This document shows positions 1-8,179 of a stretch of DNA of 27,319 nucleotides, in pieces (the first letter of the stretch is position 1; the number at the start of each line of letters is the position of its first letter). The translations under genes and the position numbers were made by a program. Where the stretch lies: NCBI GenBank assembly GCA_964558415.1, contig CAZLDI010000026.1:1-27319 (forward strand). Direction: 5' to 3'. The stretch is from CAZLDI01 sp964558415. GTDB lineage: Bacteria; Chloroflexota; Dehalococcoidia; SM23-28-2; RBG-16-64-32. The notes beneath the pieces were generated by a model that worked only from the letters and a program-made list of their open reading frames with translations, was not told the origin of the DNA and ran no database searches.

Positions 1-3000
1 TCGGCCACTCCAACGGCAACCCCGTCAACAAGGTCTGGGTCAACGCCAAGATCAGTCTCTCACCCGCCACCGACACCAACCCCGTGGGCACCACCCACGA
101 CATCACCTGCCACATCGAAGTCAACCTGGGCGCCGGCGCAGGATTCGTCAACGCGCCTGCCGGCACTCTTTGTGACGCGGACATCGATTCCGGTCCCGGC
201 GGATTCGTCGGCGACGACGATGACTGTCTGACCGTTGGGGCCACTGGTTCCTGCATAGTTACCATCACCTCCAGCATGCCGGGTACAACGATCGTGTCTG
301 CCTGCACCGAAGAGTCCGCTCCTCCGGGCGGCCTGACAGTCAGCGGTGTCGTGCTCTCCCGCTGCACCAACGGCGCACTCGTCGAGACCGGTCACTCCAA
401 CGGCAACCCCGTCCAGAAGATATGGGTCCTGGGCAGCCTCGAGTGGGAGAAGCGTGACCACAACGGCGTCCTTCAGGGCGGCGCTACCTTCACGGTCGGT
501 GGCGCCTTGGGGCCGTTTGCCTGTGACGGCGACGCCACCAACCCGCTGACAGTCGTCGACAACGGCGCCAACGACGGCGACCCGACGCCGGGCCAGCTAC
601 TGGTGAACAACATCTGCCCCGGGACCTACACGGTTACTGAGACGGTCTCTCCGGCCGGATTCGCCCTCGACAACGACACGACACGCGAAGTGGTCATTGC
701 CCCGGGTGATGTCATGGTCGTGATCGGCGTTCAGGGACAGGACGACCCGGGCGACACGAACGAGTCCGACTTCCACAACCGTCTCGGCTCCCTTCGCTGG
801 GAGAAGCGCGACCACAACGGCGCCCTCCAGGGTGGCGCGACCTTCACTATCGACGCTAACCCGCTCACCTGCCACACGGCAGGCGCCAGCCCCTTGACCG
901 TCGTCGACAACGGTGCCAACGACGCTGACCCAACGGCCGGTGAGATCCAGGTGAATAACGTCTGCCTCGGCACCTACACCGTCTGCGAGACGATCGCCCC
1001 GCCGGGCTTCGCCCTCGACGACGACCCCTGCCGCGAGAACATCGTGGTCGGCGCTGGCAACCTCAACGTCGAGATCCTCGATGACTTCATCAACCGCCTC
1101 GGCTCCCTGCGCTGGGAGAAGCGCGACCACAACGGCGCTCTCCAGGGTGGCGCGACCTTCACGGTAGACCCGAATCCGCTCACCTGCCACACCGCAGGCG
1201 CCAGCCCGCTGACGGTCGTCGACAACGGCGCCAACGACTCAGACGCCACAGCCGGCGAGATCCAGGTCAACAACGTCTGCCTCGGCACCTACAGCGTCTG
1301 CGAGACGATCGCCCCGCCGGGCTTCGCCCTCGACGACGACCCCTGCCGCGAGAACGTGGTAGTCAGCGCAGGCAACTTGAATGTCGAGATCCTCGACGAC
1401 TTCATCAACCGCCTCGGCATGCTCCTCTGGGAGAAGCGCGACGACCAGGGCAACCTGCAGGGCGGCGCGACGTTCACCGTCAACCCGAACCCTCTGACCT
1501 GCCACACCGCAGGGGCGAGCCCCCTGACCGTCGTCGATAACGGCGCCAACGACGCCGACGCCGACAACGGCCAGTTCAAGGTCAACAACGTCTGCCTGGG
1601 CACCTACACGATCTGTGAGACGGTCGCCCCTCCGGGCTTCGAGCTCCCTACTGACCCGTGCCGCGAGAACGTCGTCGTGGACGCCAACAACCTGGTCGTT
1701 GAGATCACGGACGACTTCATGAACCGCATCGGCTCGCTGCGCTGGGAGAAGCGCGATCACCTCGGAGCCCTCCAGGGCGGCGCGACCTTCACCGTCGACC
1801 CCAACCCCCTGACCTGCCACACAGCAGGCGCCAGCCCGCTGACCGTCGTCGACAACGGCGCTAACGACGACGATCCCGACGCCGGTCAGATACTGGTCGA
1901 GCGCGTCTGCAGCGGCACCTACACCGTCTGCGAGACCGTCGCCCCGCCGGGCTTCGCCCTCGACGACGACCCCTGCCGTGAGAACATCACGGTGCCCGAC
2001 AACGGCAACCTGGACGTCGAGATCCTGGACGACTTCATCAACCGCCTCGGCTCCCTCCGTTGGGAGAAGCGCGACCACGCCGGCGCCCTCCAGGGCGGTG
2101 CCACGTTCACGATCGACCCGAACCCGCTCACCTGCCACACCGCAGGCGCCAGCCCGCTGACCGTCGTCGACAACGGCGCCAACGACGCCGACGCCACGGC
2201 CGGTGAGATCCAGGTCAACAACGTCTGCCTCGGCACCTACACCGTCTGCGAGACCGTCGCCCCGCCGGGCTACGCCCTCGACGACGACCCCTGCCGCGAG
2301 AACGTCGTGGTCAGCGCTGGCAACCTCAACGTCGAGATCCTCGACGACTTCATCAACCGCCTCGGCTCCCTGCGCTGGGAGAAGCGCGACCACAACGGCG
2401 CCCTCCAGGGCGGCGCGACCTTCACGGTCGACCCGAACCCGCTCACCTGCCACACTGCAGGGGCCAGCCCCTTGACCGTCGTCGACAACGGCGCCAACGA
2501 CGCCGACGCCACAGCCGGTGAGATCCAGGTCAACAACGTCTGCCTGGGCACCTACACCGTCTGCGAGACGATCGCTCCGCCGGGCTTCGCCCTCGACGAC
2601 GACCCCTGTCGCGAGAATATCGTGGTCAGCGCCGGGAACCTGAACGTCGAAATCCTCGACGACTTCATCAACCGCCTGGGCTCGATCGAATGGGAGAAGC
2701 GCCTGGAGAGCGGCGCCGCGCCGCACGCGCTCCAGGGTGGCGCAACGTTCACGCTGGGCGGCGCCTCAGGGCCGTTCGCCTGCTACGGCGACGCTACCAA
2801 CCCGGTCACCGTCGTCGACAACGGCGCCAACGACGCCGATCCCGACGCCGGCCAGATCAAGGTCAACAACGTCTGCCTCGGTGACTACGTCGTCACCGAG
2901 ACCGTCGCACCCGCAGGCAGCGAGCTTGACGACGATGTAACGCGCAACGTCTCCGTCACCGCGGGCGACCTCAACGCAGTCATCGGCACGTCTCCGCTCG

Positions 3001-3596
3001 GCGCGCCTCCGGGCACGGACGACGAAGGCGACACGGAAGAGTCGGATTTCCACAACCGCCAGCCGGCGGCCGCCACCCGCACACCGGGCTTCTGGCAGAC
3101 CCACACCATATTCACCATCCTGACGTTCGACAAGATCCGCTTCGGCCCCGGCTGTGGCAGCGGCACGATGGCCGCGCCGGTGTTGACTGTGGATCCGGCG
3201 GGCGCGCCGGGCAGCGGCTGCATCGATCTCGGCTTCACCGTGATCGATAGCAACGCGGATCTCTTCGGGATGTTCTACGACGTGCCGGACGGCCACACGA
3301 AGCTGTGCGCCGCAAGGATCATCGGGTCGTTCCAGTTCCTGGCGGCCCTGCTCAACTCCGCCGGCGCGCAGCTCGGGTACGGCACGGCTTCGCTCACCGC
3401 GCAGCAGATGACGGACATGTACTTGGCCCTGAAGAACGGCCCGCGGGGACTAATCCTGAGCCTGTCCACAACTCTAGCCGCCTTCAACATGTCCGGCGAC
3501 CCGATCCCCTTCGCGCCGGGGGTCGTTCCGGGTAATGCGACGCCGCAGTTCTCGCAGATGATCGCGGTGAGCCCTGTCCCAGGGAGTGGCTGCTAG
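1..3596 (+). CDS. Large secreted/surface protein with eight SpaA/Cna-B-like modules (5' end outside window)
   Basis: The frame is already open at base 3, so the true start lies upstream and the GTG at 84 is not a real start. The visible order is: end of one module (GHSNGNPV, which recurs near residue 110); an Ig-like stretch rich in Gly and Asp with several Cys; eight prealbumin-like modules at 429-3059; and a C-terminal domain of about 178 residues opening with TRTPGFWQTH, a motif I know from other secreted bacterial repeat proteins. Each module has the SpaA/Cna-B signature: Lys in WEKR, Leu-Gln-Gly-Gly-Ala-Thr-Phe, Glu in (C/T)ET.(A/S)P.G, and a closing Asn in (F/H).NR. No LPXTG motif, hydrophobic anchor or charged tail follows, so attachment, if any, is by another route. 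The role as a cell-surface stalk or S-layer-like protein is inferred. It ends just before a strong terminator. Confidence 0.85.
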   Translation, partial: GHSNGNPVNKVWVNAKISLSPATDTNPVGTTHDITCHIEVNLGAGAGFVNAPAGTLCDADIDSGPGGFVGDDDDCLTVGATGSCIVTITSSMPGTTIVSACTEESAPPGGLTVSGVVLSRCTNGALVETGHSNGNPVQKIWVLGSLEWEKRDHNGVLQGGATFTVGGALGPFACDGDATNPLTVVDNGANDGDPTPGQLLVNNICPGTYTVTETVSPAGFALDNDTTREVVIAPGDVMVVIGVQGQDDPGDTNESDFHNRLGSLRWEKRDHNGALQGGATFTIDANPLTCHTAGASPLTVVDNGANDADPTAGEIQVNNVCLGTYTVCETIAPPGFALDDDPCRENIVVGAGNLNVEILDDFINRLGSLRWEKRDHNGALQGGATFTVDPNPLTCHTAGASPLTVVDNGANDSDATAGEIQVNNVCLGTYSVCETIAPPGFALDDDPCRENVVVSAGNLNVEILDDFINRLGMLLWEKRDDQGNLQGGATFTVNPNPLTCHTAGASPLTVVDNGANDADADNGQFKVNNVCLGTYTICETVAPPGFELPTDPCRENVVVDANNLVVEITDDFMNRIGSLRWEKRDHLGALQGGATFTVDPNPLTCHTAGASPLTVVDNGANDDDPDAGQILVERVCSGTYTVCETVAPPGFALDDDPCRENITVPDNGNLDVEILDDFINRLGSLRWEKRDHAGALQGGATFTIDPNPLTCHTAGASPLTVVDNGANDADATAGEIQVNNVCLGTYTVCETVAPPGYALDDDPCRENVVVSAGNLNVEILDDFINRLGSLRWEKRDHNGALQGGATFTVDPNPLTCHTAGASPLTVVDNGANDADATAGEIQVNNVCLGTYTVCETIAPPGFALDDDPCRENIVVSAGNLNVEILDDFINRLGSIEWEKRLESGAAPHALQGGATFTLGGASGPFACYGDATNPVTVVDNGANDADPDAGQIKVNNVCLGDYVVTETVAPAGSELDDDVTRNVSVTAGDLNAVIGTSPLGAPPGTDDEGDTEESDFHNRQPAAATRTPGFWQTHTIFTILTFDKIRFGPGCGSGTMAAPVLTVDPAGAPGSGCIDLGFTVIDSNADLFGMFYDVPDGHTKLCAARIIGSFQFLAALLNSAGAQLGYGTASLTAQQMTDMYLALKNGPRGLILSLSTTLAAFNMSGDPIPFAPGVVPGNATPQFSQMIAVSPVPGSGC
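429..3059 (+). repeat. Eight tandem SpaA/Cna-B-like coding modules, 315-bp core period
   Basis: Modules start at 429, 783, 1098, 1413, 1728, 2046, 2361 and 2676. Modules 2-7 are 105 residues each (module 5 has one extra residue, 318 bp) and carry four Cys. Modules 1 (118 residues) and 8 (128 residues) are longer, carry a D.GDTNESDFHNR or similar ending, and have only two Cys. High nucleotide identity between modules 2, 3, 6 and 7 points to recent unequal crossing-over or gene conversion. Confidence 0.9.
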
Positions 3597-3621
3597 GTAC
3601 TCGGTCTCGCGCGAAACAGGT

Positions 3622-3651
3622 GAGGGGGGCGGCCTTCGGGCCGCCCCCCTC
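3622..3651 (+). terminator. Strong hairpin terminator with TTCG tetraloop
   Basis: A perfect 13-bp GC-rich stem closes on a C(TTCG)G tetraloop (loop 3635-3638), 25 bases after the stop of the repeat protein. No U tract follows. It separates the surface-protein gene from the two-component operon. Confidence 0.85.
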
Positions 3652-3673
3652 GGCATCATGGCTTCGCCACGCT

Positions 3674-3707
3674 CTTCATGTCTCCTTCATTTCGCGTTAC
3701 CTATACT
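3674..3707 (+). promoter_or_regulatory. Putative response-regulator box and -10 element upstream of the regulator-kinase operon
   Basis: CTTCATG at 3674 and CTTCATT at 3685 are direct repeats with an 11-bp period, the geometry bound by dimers of OmpR/PhoB-family winged helices. A -10-like TATACT lies at 3702-3707, 10 bases after the second box, and the boxes cover the -35 position. The same arrangement precedes the three next transcription units, which suggests autoregulation. Confidence 0.65.
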
Positions 3708-3733
3708 GGGAGAGGATCTGCCGAGCCATCGCC

Positions 3734-4408
3734 ATGCGAGTTCTCCTCGTCGAAGACGAACGCCAAATAGCCGACTTCGTCGCGCGCGGCCTGACGGAGC
3801 ATGGCTACAGCGTTGACGTCGCCTACGACGGCGATGAAGCCGTCTACTGGCCGGACGTCGCTCAGTTCGACATCATCATCCTGGACGTAATGCTTCCTGT
3901 CAGGGACGGCGTCGAGGTGTGCCGGGTACTACGAGCGAAGGGCGTCCGCTCACCCATCTTGATGCTCACCGCGCGCGACGCCATCGAGGACCGCGTGACG
4001 GGCTTGGACAGCGGCGCCGATGACTACCTGGTGAAGCCGTTCGCCTTCGCTGAGCTGCTCGCGCGCATTCGAGCCCTGAGTCGCCGAGAGCCGGCACTGA
4101 CGGGCACGGTCCTTGAGATCGGCGACCTCCGGCTCGATACGGCGGCGCGGGCCGTCCAGCGCGCGGAAGTCCTGCTTGAACTGACCGCTAAGGAGTTCAG
4201 CCTGCTGGAGTACCTGCTGCGGCACCCGAACCAGGTCTTATCGCGGACGATGATCGCGGAGCACGTCTGGAACTACGACTTCGACAGCGCCACGAACGTC
4301 ATCGACGTCCACATCAAGAACCTGCGCCGCAAGATCGACGACGGCTCCCCGCTCAAGCTGATCCAGACGGTTCGCGGCGCGGGGTACCGGGTCTCGGACC
4401 GGCCGTAG
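3734..4408 (+). CDS. OmpR/PhoB-family response regulator
   Basis: This 224-residue protein has an N-terminal receiver domain (about 1-118) and a C-terminal winged-helix DNA-binding domain (about 130-222). Receiver residues are intact: acidic pair at Glu7-Asp8 (LLVEDE), phosphoacceptor Asp51 (IILDVMLP), Thr79 (LTA) and Lys101 (LVKPF). The wing domain shows the classic AKEFSLLEYL and TVRGAGYRV motifs. I chose the ATG at 3734 because the receiver fold begins there; a longer open frame starting near 3620 would run through the upstream terminator and promoter. GGGAGAGG lies about 18 bases upstream, too far for a textbook ribosome site. The next gene, its kinase, starts one base after the stop. It probably binds the CTTCATC repeats upstream of itself and of the genes at 5883, 6702 and 8180. 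Confidence 0.95.
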   Translation: MRVLLVEDERQIADFVARGLTEHGYSVDVAYDGDEAVYWPDVAQFDIIILDVMLPVRDGVEVCRVLRAKGVRSPILMLTARDAIEDRVTGLDSGADDYLVKPFAFAELLARIRALSRREPALTGTVLEIGDLRLDTAARAVQRAEVLLELTAKEFSLLEYLLRHPNQVLSRTMIAEHVWNYDFDSATNVIDVHIKNLRRKIDDGSPLKLIQTVRGAGYRVSDRP

Positions 4409-4409
4409 C

Positions 4410-5801
4410 ATGGTCTTCTCGCGTTCACTCCGCGTCCGGCTCACGTTCTGGTACGTCCTGCTCGTCGCCCTCATCCTCGCCGCCTTCAGCGCCGGTGTGT
4501 ACCTCGCCCTCCGCCAGACGCTCAACGAAAGCCTGAAAGACTCCCTGGAGAACCGCAGCGAGGTGCTCCTCGGCTTCGTTTCCTACGAAGGGTCGCGACC
4601 AACGCTGGACAGCGCGAGCGTCCCAGGCGATCCCGCCGAAGGCGAGCACTTCGCCCGGGTCTTCGACGCCTCCGGCGAGATCACCTTCGACAATTCTGCG
4701 CCGGATGCCGGAATATCCGTGGACCAGGCGGACGTTCAGCAGGCGCTCAACGGCAGTGGCGCCACGCGGCACGCCACGGTAGGGGGCAGACCTCTGCGCG
4801 TTCTCACTACCCCAATCACGGCTCAGGGTCGCGTCGTGGGCGCGCTGGAAGTCGGTCTCTCCGAGGATGACGTGCGTGAGCCGCTGCGCCTCCTGCTCCT
4901 GATCATCACTCTCGCCTACCCACTCACCCTCGCCGCGGCCGGCGCCGGTGGCATCTTCCTGGCCGGCCGCGCCCTCGCGCCCATCGACTCCCTGACGGGA
5001 CTGGCGCGCCGAATCTCGGCCGAGGACCTCAGCGAGCGACTGGACCTCGACCTCCCTGACGACGAATTGGGCCGGCTTGCGCGCACTTTCGATGAGATGA
5101 TCACTCGCCTGGACGACTCCTTCCGGCGTCAGCGCCAGTTCACCGCCGATGCCTCGCACGAGCTCCGCACTCCCCTGACCGTGATCAAGGGCCAGTCCGA
5201 AGTCGCCCTGCAGCGGGAGCGCGACCCGGAAGACTACCGGGCCGTCCTCCGTTCCATCAACGACGAGGTCGATCGCATGATCCGGCTCGTCGGCAGCCTG
5301 CTCACGCTCGCCCGCGCGGACGCCGGAGAGATTCCCCTGACCCGCGACAAGGTGAGCGTGGAGAGCATCGTAACCGCCGCCACGGAACACGTCCGCGCCG
5401 TGGCTGACGCCAAAGGGCTTTCGCTCACCGTCGAGGCCGGCCCCGGAGTGACCCTGGAAGGGGACGAGGACTTGCTCCTGCAGCTTCTGCTCAACCTCCT
5501 TGACAACGCCGTCAAGTTTACGCCGGCAGGTGGCCACATCCGTTCCGGCTGGCAAGCCGACGGATCGTATGTCGCCGTTTGGGTGTGTGACTCCGGCCCG
5601 GGCATCGACGCCGAGCACACCCAGCGCATCTTCGACCGCTTCTACCGCGTAGACAAAGCGCGCAGCCGTGCGGCGGGCGGCGCGGGCCTCGGTCTCTCGA
5701 TCAGCCGCTGGATCGCGGAGGCCCACGGTGGCTCTATCTCAGTCGAGAGTAAACTCGGCAGCGGATCGACCTTCACGGCGCGAGTCCCGCTCGCCCACTG
5801 A
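4410..5801 (+). CDS. Sensor histidine kinase (HAMP, HisKA, HATPase_c)
   Basis: This 463-residue membrane kinase has TM1 at about 11-33, an extracytoplasmic sensor region of about 120 residues, TM2 at about 160-185, HAMP at about 186-240 and a HisKA box with phospho-acceptor His250 (DASHELRTPL). The ATPase domain has an N box around Asn366 (LLNLLDNAVKF), G1 DSGPGI, F box IFDRFYR and G2 GGAGLGLS. All catalytic motifs are present. The sensor region has no Cys pair or recognisable ligand motif, so the signal is unknown. The ATG lies one base past the regulator stop and has no clear ribosome site, which suggests translational coupling. It pairs with the adjacent regulator; the exported PepSY and paralogous proteins downstream suggest envelope or extracellular sensing. 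Confidence 0.95.
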   Translation: MVFSRSLRVRLTFWYVLLVALILAAFSAGVYLALRQTLNESLKDSLENRSEVLLGFVSYEGSRPTLDSASVPGDPAEGEHFARVFDASGEITFDNSAPDAGISVDQADVQQALNGSGATRHATVGGRPLRVLTTPITAQGRVVGALEVGLSEDDVREPLRLLLLIITLAYPLTLAAAGAGGIFLAGRALAPIDSLTGLARRISAEDLSERLDLDLPDDELGRLARTFDEMITRLDDSFRRQRQFTADASHELRTPLTVIKGQSEVALQRERDPEDYRAVLRSINDEVDRMIRLVGSLLTLARADAGEIPLTRDKVSVESIVTAATEHVRAVADAKGLSLTVEAGPGVTLEGDEDLLLQLLLNLLDNAVKFTPAGGHIRSGWQADGSYVAVWVCDSGPGIDAEHTQRIFDRFYRVDKARSRAAGGAGLGLSISRWIAEAHGGSISVESKLGSGSTFTARVPLAH

Positions 5802-5815
5802 GCCTGCCACACGGC

Positions 5816-5848
5816 CTTCATCTGCGCTTCATCTCTGCTCGCTACATT
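5816..5848 (+). promoter_or_regulatory. Putative CTTCATC box pair and -10 upstream of the lipoprotein gene
   Basis: CTTCATC at 5816 and again at 5827 are identical 7-mers with an 11-bp period. A TACATT -10-like element lies at 5843-5848, 9 bases after the second box. There is no consensus -35, as expected for activator-dependent transcription. The boxes begin 15 bases after the kinase stop. Confidence 0.65.
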
Positions 5849-5882
5849 CCAGATAGCAGATACCCGTCACGGGAGGTTACCG

Positions 5883-6596
5883 ATGAACAAGATAGCTCGC
5901 ACGCTGACACTGCTGGCCCTACCGGCAGCCCTTGCTGTCATCGCCGCCTGTAGCGACGAAGAGTCCGGCGCCCCCGCGGCAACCCTCAACCCTGCAGACT
6001 TCCGGTCCGTTGTGGACAATCCATTCCTGCCGCTATCGTCCCTCGGCCCCCAGGTATTCGAAGGGGAAGAGACGGATCCGGACACGGGAGAGACCATCGC
6101 AATCCGCGTCGAGTCCAGGACCCTGCCCGGCACGGACACGGTCGCCGGCGTGGAGGTGCTGGTGGCAGAGGTCAAGGATTACGAAGACGGCGAGCTCGTC
6201 GAGCTCACACTCGATTACTACGCGCAGCACAGCGACGGCACTGTTTACTACTTCGGCGAACGCGTCGACGAGTATGAAGACGGCAAGGTAGTCGGTCACA
6301 CCGGAGCATGGCTCGCCGGCAAAGACGGCGCCGAGCCGGGAGTCTTCATGCCGGCTGATCCTCAAGTGGGCGATAAATTCGAGCAAGAGAAGGCGCCCGG
6401 TATCGCCGAGGACAGGTCCGAGGTCCTTGCGGTCGGCCAGGCGATCACAACGGCGGCCGGCTCGTTCGACGGCTGCATCAAGACCGAGGACTACGCGCCA
6501 ATAGACGATGTCACCGAATTCAAGTTCTATTGCCCGGACGCCGGGCTGGTGCGCGAAGAGTTCGAAGACGGCCGGCTCGACCTGATCAGCTACTGA
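5883..6596 (+). CDS. Secreted lipoprotein, paralogue of the next gene
   Basis: This 237-residue protein has a lipoprotein signal peptide: basic start, hydrophobic run, then lipobox I-A-A-C with Cys23. The mature domain (about 40-237) is clearly homologous to residues of about 65-260 of the product at 6702: shared NP..P(L/I)S.L, LD(Y/F)YAQ..DG(T/S)V.YFGE, YE.G.V, WLAG(K/R)DG and PADPQVGD motifs. A Cys pair near the C terminus (GCIKTE and FYCPDAG) is not matched in the paralogue. From memory, proteins with the YAQ-DG-V-YFGE pattern occur widely in environmental bacteria without an assigned function. GGGAGG lies 6 bases before the ATG. The gene probably has its own regulator-dependent promoter. 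Function unknown; location outer face of the membrane is inferred. Confidence 0.85.
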   Translation: MNKIARTLTLLALPAALAVIAACSDEESGAPAATLNPADFRSVVDNPFLPLSSLGPQVFEGEETDPDTGETIAIRVESRTLPGTDTVAGVEVLVAEVKDYEDGELVELTLDYYAQHSDGTVYYFGERVDEYEDGKVVGHTGAWLAGKDGAEPGVFMPADPQVGDKFEQEKAPGIAEDRSEVLAVGQAITTAAGSFDGCIKTEDYAPIDDVTEFKFYCPDAGLVREEFEDGRLDLISY

Positions 6597-6607
6597 CCGG
6601 TCTCGTT

Positions 6608-6662
6608 CTTCATCCCTCCTTCATCCGCCGTTCACGGCCACTTCACCGGCGCCTCCTAGTCT
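6608..6662 (+). promoter_or_regulatory. Four-copy CTTCATC-type box array and -10 upstream of the secreted paralogue
   Basis: Four 7-mers are spaced exactly 11 bp apart: CTTCATC at 6608 and 6619, GTTCACG at 6630, CTTCACC at 6641. TAGTCT at 6657-6662 is a plausible -10, 9 bases after the last box. This is the longest array in the window and would hold two regulator dimers. Confidence 0.7.
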
Positions 6663-6701
6663 GACCCTATTGGACAAACCACAGCACGGAGGAGAAATCT
6701 C

Positions 6702-8087
6702 ATGAACAGACGAAGCAGACTCAACTGGGCCCTGGCGTCGGTAGTGCTTCTGGCCCTGGCCGTCGCCGCGGTGACCGCCACTTCGCTCACCTCGGCCGGA
6801 GGACCGGACCGCGTGGCCAGGAAGGTGTCGGACCCGACGCCGCAGGTCTGCGGCACCTTCGATGGTCTGGGTTGCGCGCCGGAGAGCCAGCGCGTCGATC
6901 TGGAAACACCAACGTTCTCGGACCCGACCAACGTCACGAATCCGCTCTTCCCCATCAGCGACCTGCACTCGGCCCTGCTTATGGGTACCGTTGACGGCCT
7001 GCCGTTTCGTACCGAGACCACCCTTCTCCCCGAGACTCGCACCATCAAGTGGAACGGCGAGGAGATCGAGACGCTCGTCTCGCAATACGCAGCCTACCTC
7101 GATGGGCGCATCCACGAGGTCGCTCTCGACTTCTACGCACAGGCCGACGACGGCTCGGTCTGGTACTTCGGCGAAGACGTCTTCAACTACGAAGAAGGCG
7201 TCGTCGCAGACACAGACGGCACCTGGCTCGCCGGCAGAGACGGCCCCGCCGCCATGATCATGCCCGCTGACCCCCAGGTCGGCGACGTCTACCGGCCCGA
7301 GAATGCCCCGGGCTTCGTCTTCGAAGAGGTCACGGTCACGTCCGTTGGCGTAACAGTCGACGGCCCGCAGGGTCCTGTCGCGGGCGCAATCCTCGTCGAA
7401 GAGCTCCACATGGACGGCAGCCGCGAGGACAAGACCTTCGCCCCCGGCTACGGCGAGTTCTCCACCGGCAGCGTCGGCGCCGATCTAGAGGCTATCGCCC
7501 TTGCCGTGCCCACCGACGCGTTGGCCGGTCCTACGCCGGCGGAGCTCGAGGCCCTGTCGAGCGGCGCAAACGCCATCTTTGAGGCGGCCGCAGAAGAGGA
7601 CTGGGCCGCCGCTTCCACGAGCCTCGGTGCAATCACGACCGCGTGGACAACCTACCAGGCAGGCGGCGTCCCCCCATTCCTCGATGCCCGGATGAACGAC
7701 GCCCTCGACGCGCTCACAGCGGCGACCGGCGCCCAGGACGCCCCCACGGCCCAAACAGCCGCCATCGCCGTCGCTCGCGCCGCGTTCGATTTCAGGCTGC
7801 GCTACCAGCCAGTCGTCGAGATCGACCTCGCGCGTTTCGACCTGTGGGCGATGCAGGCCGTTGTCGACGCCGGCGCGGAGGACGCCGCCGCGATCAACGG
7901 CGACGCTGCCACGCTGGAGTGGGTGGCAGACCGCTTCGAGCACACCCTCGAGCGTGACGACTCCAGGAGCATGGACAAGACTCTCGGCGCCCTCGAGAAA
8001 GAAGCGCGCAAGGAGAACTTCGCTGCCTTCGCCGAAGCGGCCGAGGCGCTCCGTGATCTGCTCGCAGGTCTCGCGCCGGGCGGTTGA
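6702..8087 (+). CDS. Secreted two-part protein: YFGE-type domain plus helical C-terminal domain
   Basis: This 461-residue protein opens with a signal peptide or membrane anchor (basic MNRRSR, hydrophobic to about residue 29) without a lipobox Cys. Residues of about 65-260 are paralogous to the upstream lipoprotein. Residues of about 263-461 form an Ala-rich, mostly helical extension (e.g. LEALSSGANAIF, AFAEAAEALRDLLAG) absent from the paralogue. That extension resembles helical exported domains in general shape only, and I cannot name it. GGAGGAG lies 7 bases before the ATG. The gene has its own four-box promoter, so it is probably induced with the lipoprotein. Function unknown. Confidence 0.85.
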   Translation: MNRRSRLNWALASVVLLALAVAAVTATSLTSAGGPDRVARKVSDPTPQVCGTFDGLGCAPESQRVDLETPTFSDPTNVTNPLFPISDLHSALLMGTVDGLPFRTETTLLPETRTIKWNGEEIETLVSQYAAYLDGRIHEVALDFYAQADDGSVWYFGEDVFNYEEGVVADTDGTWLAGRDGPAAMIMPADPQVGDVYRPENAPGFVFEEVTVTSVGVTVDGPQGPVAGAILVEELHMDGSREDKTFAPGYGEFSTGSVGADLEAIALAVPTDALAGPTPAELEALSSGANAIFEAAAEEDWAAASTSLGAITTAWTTYQAGGVPPFLDARMNDALDALTAATGAQDAPTAQTAAIAVARAAFDFRLRYQPVVEIDLARFDLWAMQAVVDAGAEDAAAINGDAATLEWVADRFEHTLERDDSRSMDKTLGALEKEARKENFAAFAEAAEALRDLLAGLAPGG

Positions 8088-8091
8088 AGCT

Positions 8092-8135
8092 CTTCATCCC
8101 CGCTTCCCGAGCTCTTCATCTACGCGCGGTAATCT
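8092..8135 (+). promoter_or_regulatory. Three-copy CTTCATC-type box array and -10 upstream of the PepSY gene
   Basis: CTTCATC at 8092, CTTCCCG at 8103 and CTTCATC at 8114 keep the exact 11-bp period. TAATCT at 8130-8135 is a plausible -10, again 9 bases after the last box. The array begins 5 bases after the preceding stop codon. Confidence 0.65.
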
Positions 8136-8179
8136 AAGTACGGAACGTGTAAAATACAACCAACCGAGGAGGAATCCTG

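Noticed and set aside
1239..2726. 495-residue minus-strand open frame across the repeat modules
   Set aside because: It is the antisense shadow of the SpaA-like repeats; the plus frame has the family motifs and the minus frame is repetitive Val/Gly/Asp-rich sequence without a ribosome site.
3620..3733. Upstream extension of the response-regulator frame
   Set aside because: It would start inside the terminator hairpin and translate the promoter boxes; the receiver domain begins at 3734.
4425..5726. 433-residue minus-strand open frame opposite the histidine kinase
   Set aside because: High-GC shadow; the kinase frame has every catalytic motif.
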